A stretch of DNA of 9,703 nt from Desulfohalobiaceae bacterium (lineage in GTDB: Bacteria > Desulfobacterota > Desulfovibrionia > Desulfovibrionales > Desulfothermaceae): contig JAIPER010000104.1 in the NCBI GenBank assembly GCA_021737115.1, positions 1-9,703 on the forward strand. The letters are read 5' to 3'. Shown in pieces: positions 1-6,130 of this stretch. Under the pieces are notes generated by a model. It worked only from the letters and a program-made list of their open reading frames with translations, was not told the origin of the DNA and made no database searches. The position numbers and the translations under genes are program-made. Numbering within the stretch: the stretch's first letter is position 1; the number at the start of each line of letters is the position of its first letter.

Positions 1-490
1 CCAGGGTCTCCTGGGCGATCAGTTTCTGCTTAAAGGATTTCTGAAACCCCAGGGTCTTCATGTTGTGAAGCCGATCGGCCAATTTCACCAGAATGACCCG
101 GATATCCTTAGCCATGGCCAGGATCATCTTGCGGATGTTTTCCGCCTGGGCCTCTTCCCGGGTATCGAAGGTGACCTGGCCGATCTTGGTTACCCCGTCG
201 ACGATATCGGCTATTTTCTCGCCAAAATTCTGTTTCAACTCCTCGAGGCTCACCCCGGAGTCCTCGATGGTATCGTGGAGCAGGCCGGCCACAATGGCCT
301 CGGCATCCAGATGCAAGTCGACAAGGATATTGGCCACCTCCAGAGGATGAGATAGATAGGGTTCGCCTGAAAGTCGCATCTGTCCGGTGTGTTTGGCCGC
401 TGAAAAGACGTAGGCCTTCTGAATGAGACTGGTGTCGGCCTCTCCCAGGTACTGGGAGGCCTTCTCGATTATTTCGTTGATTCGGATCAT
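1..490 (-). CDS. rel: Rel/SpoT-family (p)ppGpp hydrolase/synthetase, N-terminal part
   Basis: Reading the minus strand from the ATG at 490 gives 163 residues beginning MIRINEIIEKASQYLGEAD, open at the window edge, so the C-terminal part is missing from view. It is the HD hydrolase domain of RelA/SpoT proteins, which removes the 3'-pyrophosphate from (p)ppGpp. Signature residues are present: RLSGEPYLSHP (metal and substrate contacts, about residues 43-53), the HD pair in LLHDTIED at residues 72-73, the same positions as in E. coli SpoT, and the Asn of LADRLHNMKTL near residue 143. The hydrolase therefore looks active, which argues against a RelA-type synthetase-only enzyme. The synthetase, TGS and ACT domains would lie beyond the window, so bifunctionality is inferred. 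A weak AGGA lies 12 nt before the start. The gene is divergent from the receiver/ATP-grasp gene, and a palindromic repeat sits in its leader. Confidence 0.95.
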   Translation of the reverse strand, partial: MIRINEIIEKASQYLGEADTSLIQKAYVFSAAKHTGQMRLSGEPYLSHPLEVANILVDLHLDAEAIVAGLLHDTIEDSGVSLEELKQNFGEKIADIVDGVTKIGQVTFDTREEAQAENIRKMILAMAKDIRVILVKLADRLHNMKTLGFQKSFKQKLIAQETL

Positions 491-502
491 GGAATTGAAA
501 TA

Positions 503-506
503 TCCT
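503..506 (-). promoter_or_regulatory. Ribosome binding site of rel
   Basis: On the minus strand AGGA lies 12 nt upstream of the ATG at 490. The spacing is long for a Shine-Dalgarno sequence, so initiation may be weak or influenced by structure in the palindrome that begins just upstream at 511. The start itself is supported by the match of the first residues to Rel/SpoT N-termini. Confidence 0.4.
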
Positions 507-510
507 GCTG

Positions 511-598
511 TACTGATCCAACTAAGCTTTTTGCGAAATTTGGGCCAGGGCCCTTGGGGTCGCCAGTCTTTGTTGTAAAAACCGAATTTGGATCAGTA
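511..598. repeat. 88-bp palindromic intergenic element, copy A
   Basis: The ends are a perfect 11-bp inverted repeat, TACTGATCCAA (511-521) and TTGGATCAGTA (588-598). The match continues imperfectly to about 28 bp, including TTTTT opposite AAAAA. The centre holds a second small palindrome, GGGCC-AG-GGCCC (542-553). A related element is found at 3844-3927. The two share TACTGATYC ends, a CTTTTT block about 17 bp in, and the 9-mer AGTCTTTGT placed exactly 25 bp from the right end in both. If the outer TA is counted as target site, the ends resemble a TA-inserting miniature element (IS630/Tc1-mariner style), but a palindrome gives symmetric TA anyway, so this is only inference. It lies 21 nt upstream of the rel start. 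Confidence 0.7.
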
Positions 599-759
599 TG
601 GTTTCTAAAATTTTGATAGGATCTTTCCAAAAAGAGTCAACCCTCTTTTCAGAAATGTCAAGGCAGGCTAGTGGTTCCTCCTTCGCGCCAGCTCTGCCTG
701 CAGTGTTGCAACCCGAACTCTTTCATGCAAGAATGTGGACACAAGGAAATCATAACCTT

Positions 760-789
760 TTGATCAAACTGACCGCAAGAATGTATAAA
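760..789 (+). promoter_or_regulatory. Possible sigma-70 promoter for the receiver/ATP-grasp gene
   Basis: TTGATC (760-765) and TATAAA (784-789) are separated by 18 bp, giving 4/6 and 5/6 matches to the consensus boxes. Transcription would start near 796 and leave a leader of about 87 nt that includes the 842-870 hairpin. This is pattern matching only. A TATAAAAT at 820-827 without a good -35 box is an alternative. Confidence 0.35.
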
Positions 790-841
790 CGCCTGGAGCA
801 AGCTCTAAGAACTTAATCTTATAAAATAGTTACATCAAATA

Positions 842-870
842 TGTCAGGCCTGCCAGAGGCAGGGCTGACA
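842..870 (+). promoter_or_regulatory. Strong leader hairpin abutting the ribosome binding site
   Basis: TGTCAGGCCTGCC (842-854) and GGCAGGGCTGACA (858-870) pair over 13 positions with one internal G-G mismatch and a 3-nt AGA loop. The stem ends directly before AAGGA (871-875), the ribosome binding site of the 883 gene. There is no U-run, so it is unlikely to be an intrinsic terminator. It could tune translation or stabilise the 5' end of the mRNA. Its position also argues that the upstream in-frame ATG at 841 lies in the leader rather than being the true start. Confidence 0.55.
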
Positions 871-882
871 AAGGAACCTTCA

Positions 883-3849
883 ATGTCTTATCAGCCGGAA
901 GCCTCAAGTCGGGACTTTGATACCCACTTCAAAATCTTTCACGAGCTCATGGCCAGGAAAGTCAGAGACATCCTTCTGGTGTCCACCCCGTACGACGCCT
1001 GGATCATGGAACGGGACTACAGCCTGTCCGACAGGATCATCAATGAATACCGCGGCCTGAACTTAAGCCAACCTCCTCGGCTGACCTGGGCGGCCACGGC
1101 GGAAGAGGCCCTGACGGCCGTAGAGCAGAAAACCTTTGATCTGGTCATCACCATGCCCAGGCTGGCCGACATGGACGCCTTTCATCTGGCCAAGGAGATC
1201 AAGGTCAGGGGTCCCAGACTCCCGGTGATCATGCTCACCCACTCTTCCATCCCCTCCAGCGAGATCTTCTACACGGAATCCAGAAAATCCGGGATAGACC
1301 GGATCTTTGTCTGGTCGGGCAGCACGGACCTTTTGCTGGCCATCATCAAAAGCACCGAAGACCGTCTCAATGTCGTCAATGACACCAAGTTCGCCGGGAT
1401 CCGGGTGATCATCTTTGTCGAAGACTCACCGTTGTATCTCTCCTCCCTGCTGCCCATCCTCTACAAGGAACTCGTCCGCCAGACCCAGGCGGTCATGGAG
1501 GAAGGACTCAATGAAGAACACAGGCTATTGACCATGCGGGCCAGACCCAAGATCCTGGTGGCTGAAAACTACGATCAGGCCATGTCGATCTATAATAAGT
1601 ACGAAAACTACGTTCTGGGGGTCATTTCCGATGTCCGCTATCAGCGCCGGGGAGAGGTAGACGGCCAGGCCGGCATCAAGCTCTTGACCGCTATCAAAAA
1701 GGACCATTTCGACATCCCTCTGCTCCTGGCCAGCACCGAACCCGAAAATGCCGCCAAGGCCGAACAGATCCCGGCCAGCTTCGTGGACAAGAACTCCCCG
1801 ACCCTGCACCAGGAGGTCCACGATTTTTTTATCAACAAGCTGGGATTCGGAGACTTTGTCTTTCGCATGCCGGACGGAACCGAAATCCGGCGGGCCCACA
1901 ACCTCCTGACCCTGGAGAGGCATCTGGCCAATATTCCCGAAGAATCAGTGATGTTGCACACCAGGCGCAATGATCTGTCCAGATGGCTTTTTACCAGAAC
2001 GGAAATCGTCCTGGCCTCCAAAGTGCGCCCCATCAGAGGAAAGGATTTCGAGGACGTGGAGGCCCACCGCCAGCATCTGATCTCCCTGATCAGATCAAGA
2101 AGGAGACAGCGGCAGAGAGGAATCGTGGTCAACTTCAACGCCCAGGAGTTCGACCCGGATACAGACTTTTTAAAGATCGGCAAGGGCTCGCTTGGAGGAA
2201 AGGGCAGAGGACTGGCCTTTGTCTCCCATTACCTGAATCAGAATCAGGAACTGTATGCAAAATATCCCGGGGTCAAGATCATGGTCCCCCAGACATTGAT
2301 CATCACCACCGAAGGATTCGAGGCCTTTATCGTTGAAAACGATCTCCGCTGGCTGGCCAAGGCCGACCTCCCGGACCGGGATATCGGCGATTCATTTTTG
2401 AAGGGCCAGTTTCCCCTCTGGCTGGAAGACGATCTGCGCTCCTATCTGGAACACATCAATTACCCTCTGGCCATACGTTCCTCAAGCCTTCTGGAAGATG
2501 CCCAGTTCAAAGCCTACGCCGGACTGTACCTGACCTACATGCTCCCCAACAACTCCCCGGATCTGGAAACAAGACTGACCCAGCTCATCAAGGCCGTCAA
2601 ACTGGTTTACGCCTCCACCTATTTCCAGGCCCCGAAGTCCTTTTCCAGGCGAGTCGGGCAAAGGACCGAGGAAGAGCAGATGGCGGTCATTATCCAGCAG
2701 CTCGTGGGTCAGACCTATGGTGACTGTTTCTTTCCGGCCATCTCCGGGGTTGGGCAATCCTACAACTACTACCCCTTTTCCCGGATGAAACCGGAAGACG
2801 GCATCGTGACCATTGCCGCGGGTCTGGGCAAGATGGTGGTAGAGGGCGAAAAATCCCTGCGCTTTTCTCCCAAGAATCCCCAGATTCTCCCCCAGCGCTC
2901 CCGGGTCGAAGACACCCTGGAAAATTCGCAGCGCTACTACTACTGTTTGAACATGGACCCGGCGGAACAGTCCCTTGAGCCGGACGAGAGCTTCAATCTG
3001 AGCAAAACGGATCTCTTTGACCTCAAGGAAAAGAAAGCCTTGTCCCTTTTGTTCAGCACTTACAATCCGGATGAACACCGAATCAGGGACTCTCTGCAGC
3101 CGAAGGGATATCCGGTTTTGACCTTTGCCCGGATCCTGAAATACAATCAGTTCCCCCTGGCCCCGATTATGGCCGACCTCCTCCACCTCGGACAAAAGGG
3201 CATGGGTTCCCCGGTGGAGATGGAATTCTCCGTGAACCTGCCCCAGAAACAAGATCAGCCGCCGGAATTCGCTTTTCTCCAGCTGCGCCCCATGTCGGCC
3301 AGGGCGGAAATGATCGAGGTCCGGATCAGCCCGGAGGAAATCTCCAAAAGTTTCTGTTTCTCGACCAATGCCCTGGGAAACGCGGTCAAAGACGACCTCA
3401 AGGACATCATCTTCATCAAACCGGAGACCTTCGATCCTGCCAAGACCGTGGACATGGCCGGGGAAATCGGAAAGCTGAACAAAACCCTGCTCCAGGAAGG
3501 AAGCAAATACATCTTGATCGGTCCGGGCCGATGGGGTTCGGCCGACCCCTGGCTGGGCATCCCGGTTCACTGGTCTGATATTTCCGGGGTCGGAGCCATC
3601 GTGGAGGTCTTCTCAGACCAGATCAATGCCGAACCATCCCAGGGTTCTCATTTTTTCCACAACATCACCACCCTGGGCATCCACTACATCAACGTCAACG
3701 CCAAAGGGGACGATTTTCTGGACTGGGACTGGCTGAACTCCCAGCCCGTTGTCAACCAGACCGGCCACGCCGTCCATGTCCGCCTTGAGTCTCCCTTGAT
3801 CATCAAGGTCGACGGCAAGACATCCCGGTCCGTGATGTACGCATACTGA
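883..3849 (+). CDS. Tandem receiver - PEP-synthase-type ATP-grasp protein
   Basis: This 988-residue protein has four parts. Residues about 29-155 form a receiver-like domain without the acidic pair (LLVSTPYDAW), the phosphoacceptor Asp (DLVITMPRLADMD) or the Lys, so it is a pseudo-receiver. Residues about 174-320 form a second receiver with E180-D181, D250 (GVISDVRY), S284-T285 and K303, so it looks competent for phosphorylation. Residues about 431-805 match the PEP synthase/pyruvate phosphate dikinase N-terminal ATP-grasp domain: KIGKGSLGGKGRGLAF, AIRSSSLLEDAQFKAYAG and FLQLRPM at the end. Residues about 812-988 carry GPGRWGSADPWLGIPV and SQGSHFFHNITTLGIHY. The phosphohistidine swivel and PEP-binding barrel of true PEP synthases are absent, so the phosphoryl acceptor is unknown. 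The start at 883 has AAGGA 7 nt upstream; the in-frame ATG at 841 has none. Probably soluble. It is commonly annotated as a PEP/pyruvate-binding protein. Confidence 0.9.
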   Translation: MSYQPEASSRDFDTHFKIFHELMARKVRDILLVSTPYDAWIMERDYSLSDRIINEYRGLNLSQPPRLTWAATAEEALTAVEQKTFDLVITMPRLADMDAFHLAKEIKVRGPRLPVIMLTHSSIPSSEIFYTESRKSGIDRIFVWSGSTDLLLAIIKSTEDRLNVVNDTKFAGIRVIIFVEDSPLYLSSLLPILYKELVRQTQAVMEEGLNEEHRLLTMRARPKILVAENYDQAMSIYNKYENYVLGVISDVRYQRRGEVDGQAGIKLLTAIKKDHFDIPLLLASTEPENAAKAEQIPASFVDKNSPTLHQEVHDFFINKLGFGDFVFRMPDGTEIRRAHNLLTLERHLANIPEESVMLHTRRNDLSRWLFTRTEIVLASKVRPIRGKDFEDVEAHRQHLISLIRSRRRQRQRGIVVNFNAQEFDPDTDFLKIGKGSLGGKGRGLAFVSHYLNQNQELYAKYPGVKIMVPQTLIITTEGFEAFIVENDLRWLAKADLPDRDIGDSFLKGQFPLWLEDDLRSYLEHINYPLAIRSSSLLEDAQFKAYAGLYLTYMLPNNSPDLETRLTQLIKAVKLVYASTYFQAPKSFSRRVGQRTEEEQMAVIIQQLVGQTYGDCFFPAISGVGQSYNYYPFSRMKPEDGIVTIAAGLGKMVVEGEKSLRFSPKNPQILPQRSRVEDTLENSQRYYYCLNMDPAEQSLEPDESFNLSKTDLFDLKEKKALSLLFSTYNPDEHRIRDSLQPKGYPVLTFARILKYNQFPLAPIMADLLHLGQKGMGSPVEMEFSVNLPQKQDQPPEFAFLQLRPMSARAEMIEVRISPEEISKSFCFSTNALGNAVKDDLKDIIFIKPETFDPAKTVDMAGEIGKLNKTLLQEGSKYILIGPGRWGSADPWLGIPVHWSDISGVGAIVEVFSDQINAEPSQGSHFFHNITTLGIHYINVNAKGDDFLDWDWLNSQPVVNQTGHAVHVRLESPLIIKVDGKTSRSVMYAY

Positions 3850-3927
3850 TTCCCCGTGTCCTTTTTATAACTATTCGGTATTGCATACAAAAAAGTCTTT
3901 GTCGGGAAAACGAACCAGGAATCAGTA
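3844..3927. repeat. 84-bp palindromic element, copy B, overlapping a stop codon
   Basis: The ends form a perfect inverted repeat, TACTGATTCC (3844-3853) and GGAATCAGTA (3918-3927), extendable by one A/T pair to 11 bp. It is related to the element at 511-598. The AGTCTTTGT 9-mer at 3894-3902 lies exactly 25 bp from the right end in both copies, followed by AAAAC, and CTTTTT lies about 17 bp in from the left. The centre is different and more AT-rich than in copy A. The TGA stop of the receiver/ATP-grasp gene (3847-3849) is inside the left arm. The rest fills most of the 103-bp gap before nfeD and could act as a stem-loop in read-through RNA. Confidence 0.7.
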
Positions 3928-3952
3928 TATAGTATAGTATTTTGGAGATACA

Positions 3953-5290
3953 ATGAAAGGCCTCCCTTTTTTGCCCATAGTCCTGATCATCCTTTGCCTG
4001 ACCCAGGTGCCTCTTCCCGGGCCGGCCTGGGCCGGTAAAGACGTTTCCGTCCTCTACTGCCGGATCGAGGGCAGCATCAATCCGGCTCAGGAAGATCTTC
4101 TGGAAAAAGTGATCCAGGTCAGTCAGGAAGACGGTCACGCGATCCTGCTCCTGGGTCTGGATACCCCGGGAGGGCTCGGTCAATCCATGCGGGAGATGCT
4201 GAAGATGATCCTCAATGCACCCCTGCCCGTGGTCATCTGGGTCGGCCCCCAGGGAGCCAGAGCCGCTTCGGCCGGTGTTTTCCTGGTGGCGGCCTCCACC
4301 GTGGCGGCCATGAGCCCCCAGACCAGCATAGGGGCTGCCTCCCCGGTGGGCATGGGCGGCAAGGACATACCGGAAACCATGGCCAAAAAGATCAAAAACG
4401 ATTTTTTGAGCCTGATCCGCGGCGTGGCCAAAGGCAGGGGGAGAAACGTGGACTGGTATGAAAAGGCCGTGGAAGAGGCGGTCAGCATCACCGCATCCGA
4501 GGCGGTCATGAAAAAGGTCGTCGACCTGATAGCCGTCAGCCCGGAAGACCTTCTGACCCAGATCGGCTCCAGAGGGCTTTTAACCACCCTCGACACGCCC
4601 GGATTCACTGAAGATGAATTCACTATCAAAAGCTACGAACCCGGCTTCAGATATAAATTCCTGTCCTGGCTGCTCGATCCCCAGATCGCCTATTTCCTCC
4701 TGCTGGGTGGCATTGCCGGGCTTTTCTTCGAGCTGAGCAATCCCGGGACCGTCTTTCCCGGGACCTTCGGCGCCATCTGTCTCCTGTTGGCCCTCTACGC
4801 CATGGCCGTACTGCCGACCACGGCGGCCGGCCTCTTGCTCATCATTTTCAGCCTGGTGCTCTTCATCCTGGAGATCGCGGTCACCAGCTACGGCCTCTTG
4901 AGCATCGGGGGGGCGGTCTCCCTGTTTATCGGCTCCATGATCCTCTATAAGTTCGAGTATGGACTCATCGTATTGCCCCTTAGGGTGATCCTGCCCACGG
5001 TTATCGCGGCTACAGCCTTTATCGGCCTGGGCTTGTTCCTGGTCACCAGGGCCCAGAGACGGCCGCACCAGACCGGGTACCGATCCATGTACGGTCTATC
5101 TGGAGAAGTGGTGAACTGGTCCGGGGAAAAGGGCCGGATCCGGGTCCGGGGCGAGCTCTGGAAGGCCCGATCCGCTGACGGGCTGCCCCGCACTCCCGGG
5201 GAGCGGGTCCGGGTCAAGGGGGCGGACGGCTTGACCCTCATAGTTGAACCGCAAGAAACCAAAACGCCTAGCAAAGGAGAGCAGCAATGA
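3953..5290 (+). CDS. nfeD: NfeD-family membrane-bound serine protease (long form)
   Basis: The 445-residue protein starts with a signal peptide (residues about 5-27, likely cut after AWA). A ClpP/SppA-like protease domain follows (about 30-205), with LDTPGGLGQSM and GARAASAG, where S106 is the predicted nucleophile. A lysine among K145, K146 and K148 is the likely partner, by analogy with the Ser-Lys dyad of Pyrococcus PH1510. Next come about five hydrophobic segments (244-262, 272-290, 292-312, 315-333, 343-365) and a C-terminal OB-fold NfeD domain (about 378-432). GGAG lies 6-7 nt before the ATG. The stop overlaps the start of the slipin gene by 4 bp (ATGA), so the two are translationally coupled. 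In the archaeal pair the protease cleaves the C-terminal hydrophobic part of its stomatin partner. A role here in membrane quality control is inferred. Confidence 0.93.
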   Translation: MKGLPFLPIVLIILCLTQVPLPGPAWAGKDVSVLYCRIEGSINPAQEDLLEKVIQVSQEDGHAILLLGLDTPGGLGQSMREMLKMILNAPLPVVIWVGPQGARAASAGVFLVAASTVAAMSPQTSIGAASPVGMGGKDIPETMAKKIKNDFLSLIRGVAKGRGRNVDWYEKAVEEAVSITASEAVMKKVVDLIAVSPEDLLTQIGSRGLLTTLDTPGFTEDEFTIKSYEPGFRYKFLSWLLDPQIAYFLLLGGIAGLFFELSNPGTVFPGTFGAICLLLALYAMAVLPTTAAGLLLIIFSLVLFILEIAVTSYGLLSIGGAVSLFIGSMILYKFEYGLIVLPLRVILPTVIAATAFIGLGLFLVTRAQRRPHQTGYRSMYGLSGEVVNWSGEKGRIRVRGELWKARSADGLPRTPGERVRVKGADGLTLIVEPQETKTPSKGEQQ

Positions 5291-6036
5291 ACAGCCTCTA
5301 CACCTATCTCCCCATTATCGTCCTGGTCGTGCTTTTCCTGGCCTCGGCCATCAAGATCCTCAACGAGTACCAGAGGGCCGTGGTCTTTCGGCTGGGCCGG
5401 GTACTCAAAGCCAAAGGGCCCGGACTGATCATCCTCATCCCGATCATCGACAAGATGGTCAAGGTCTCTCTGCGGATTCTGGCCCTGGATGTCCCGGCCC
5501 AGGACGTCATCACCAGAGACAACGTCAGCGTCAAGGTCAACGCGGTCATCTACTTTCGGGTTCTGGACCCGGTCAAGTCCATCATCGAGGTCGAAGATTA
5601 CATGTTCGCCACCTCACAGCTGGCCCAGACCACTCTGCGCAGCGTCTGCGGCGCGGAGGAGCTGGACGAAATCCTGACCCATCGGGACAAGATCAACAAC
5701 CAGATCCAGACCATCCTGGACGAACATACCGATCCCTGGGGCATCAAGGTCACCAACGTGGAAGTGAAATACATCGACCTGCCCCAGGAAATGCAGCGGG
5801 CCATGGCCAGGCAGGCGGAAGCGGAACGGGAACGGCGGTCCAAGGTCATCAATGCCGAAGGCGAATTTCAGGCCTCCACCCGGCTGGCCGAAGCCGCGGA
5901 GATCATCAGCAAACACCCCGAGGCCCTGCAGCTTCGTTACCTGCAGACCATGCGGGAAATGACCTATGAGAGCAAGGCCTCGACCATATTGCCCATCCCG
6001 GTTGATCTGTTCAAGATCCTGTCGCCGAAAGGATGA
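5287..6036 (+). CDS. Slipin/stomatin-like SPFH-domain protein
   Basis: The 249-residue protein has one N-terminal membrane segment (residues about 7-22) followed by NEYQRAVVFRLGRV and the SPFH/band-7 fold to about residue 190. Bacterial slipin motifs are seen: ALDVPAQDVITRDNVSV, GAEELDEIL and GIKVTNVEVKYIDLP. A charged Ala/Glu-rich helix (about 168-210) is the usual oligomerisation coiled coil. The C-terminus ends in a mildly hydrophobic stretch (ILPIPVDLFKIL), which corresponds to the region cut by the partner protease in Pyrococcus. AGGAG lies 8-9 nt upstream, inside the end of nfeD. Such proteins form rings or scaffolds on the cytoplasmic membrane. This is the slipin (NfeD1b-linked) type rather than a flotillin, judging by size and partner. 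Confidence 0.93.
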   Translation: MNSLYTYLPIIVLVVLFLASAIKILNEYQRAVVFRLGRVLKAKGPGLIILIPIIDKMVKVSLRILALDVPAQDVITRDNVSVKVNAVIYFRVLDPVKSIIEVEDYMFATSQLAQTTLRSVCGAEELDEILTHRDKINNQIQTILDEHTDPWGIKVTNVEVKYIDLPQEMQRAMARQAEAERERRSKVINAEGEFQASTRLAEAAEIISKHPEALQLRYLQTMREMTYESKASTILPIPVDLFKILSPKG

Positions 6037-6060
6037 TAAATTCTAAGCACGAAATTTGAG
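6037..6060. repeat. Possible decayed intergenic repeat fragment
   Basis: The sequence AAATTCTAAGCACGAAATTT just after the slipin stop is AT-rich and, from memory, resembles a phrase repeated in intergenic DNA of Desulfobacterota and some planctomycete genomes. Its CGAAATTTG 9-mer (6050-6058) also occurs in palindrome A (534-542). Only a genome-wide search would show whether it is a true repeat. Confidence 0.3.
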
Positions 6061-6063
6061 TAT

Positions 6064-6097
6064 TGGAACGGTTCCAGGTTCACGGTTCACGGTTAAG
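6064..6097. repeat. Heptamer tandem repeat with a small palindrome
   Basis: Four consecutive 7-mers are seen: GGTTCCA (6070-6076), GGTTCAC (6077-6083), GGTTCAC (6084-6090) and GGTTAAG (6091-6097). The first overlaps the palindrome TGGAAC-G-GTTCCA (6064-6076). It lies between two convergent genes, has no coding role, and could be polymorphic in copy number. Confidence 0.6.
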
Positions 6098-6103
6098 AAC
6101 AAG

Positions 6104-6119
6104 AAAAAGCCTGTGAGGC
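6104..6119 (-). terminator. Weak intrinsic terminator of the dynamin-like gene
   Basis: On the minus strand GCCT-CAC-AGGC is followed at once by TTTTT (plus-strand AAAAA at 6104-6108), 12 nt after the dynamin-like stop codon. The stem has only 4 bp. An alternative stem, TGAGG (6114-6118) with CCTCA (6129-6133), competes and includes the stop codon. Confidence 0.45.
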
Positions 6120-6130
6120 AAGACATTTCC

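Larger units (their letters stand above)
599..882. other. AT-richer intergenic region upstream of the receiver/ATP-grasp gene
   Basis: No convincing gene is seen here. It contains an AT-rich hairpin (AAAAGAG 630-636, loop TCAACC, CTCTTTT 643-649), a possible short stem AGGCAG (661-666) with CTGCCT (694-699), a candidate promoter (760-789), an isolated TATAAAAT at 820-827, and the hairpin at 842-870. Its base composition is clearly more AT-rich than the flanking genes. Confidence 0.5.

Noticed and set aside
630..649. AT-rich hairpin AAAAGAG/CTCTTTT as a terminator
   Set aside because: The stem is short and AT-rich, and there is no upstream gene on either strand that needs a terminator here.
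598..816. 72-codon open frame between rel and the receiver/ATP-grasp gene
   Set aside because: Its ATG lies at the very end of palindrome A, it has no ribosome binding site, its composition is unlike neighbouring genes and no family was recognised.
841..882. Upstream ATG as start of the receiver/ATP-grasp gene
   Set aside because: No ribosome binding site precedes it and the stretch forms a strong hairpin; the ATG at 883 has AAGGA at 7 nt.
2482..3570. Long antisense open frame opposite the ATP-grasp domain
   Set aside because: It lies wholly inside a clearly recognisable gene, has no family resemblance, and is the usual by-product of GC-rich third positions.
3926..3940. TATATAGTATAGTAT as a -10 region for nfeD
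   Set aside because: No -35 box lies at a proper distance and it would leave almost no leader before the ribosome binding site; it may simply be AT-rich flank of copy B.
5244..5969. 241-codon frame overlapping nfeD and slipin
   Set aside because: Pro/Gly/Arg/Gln-rich low-complexity translation of an alternative frame of the slipin gene.
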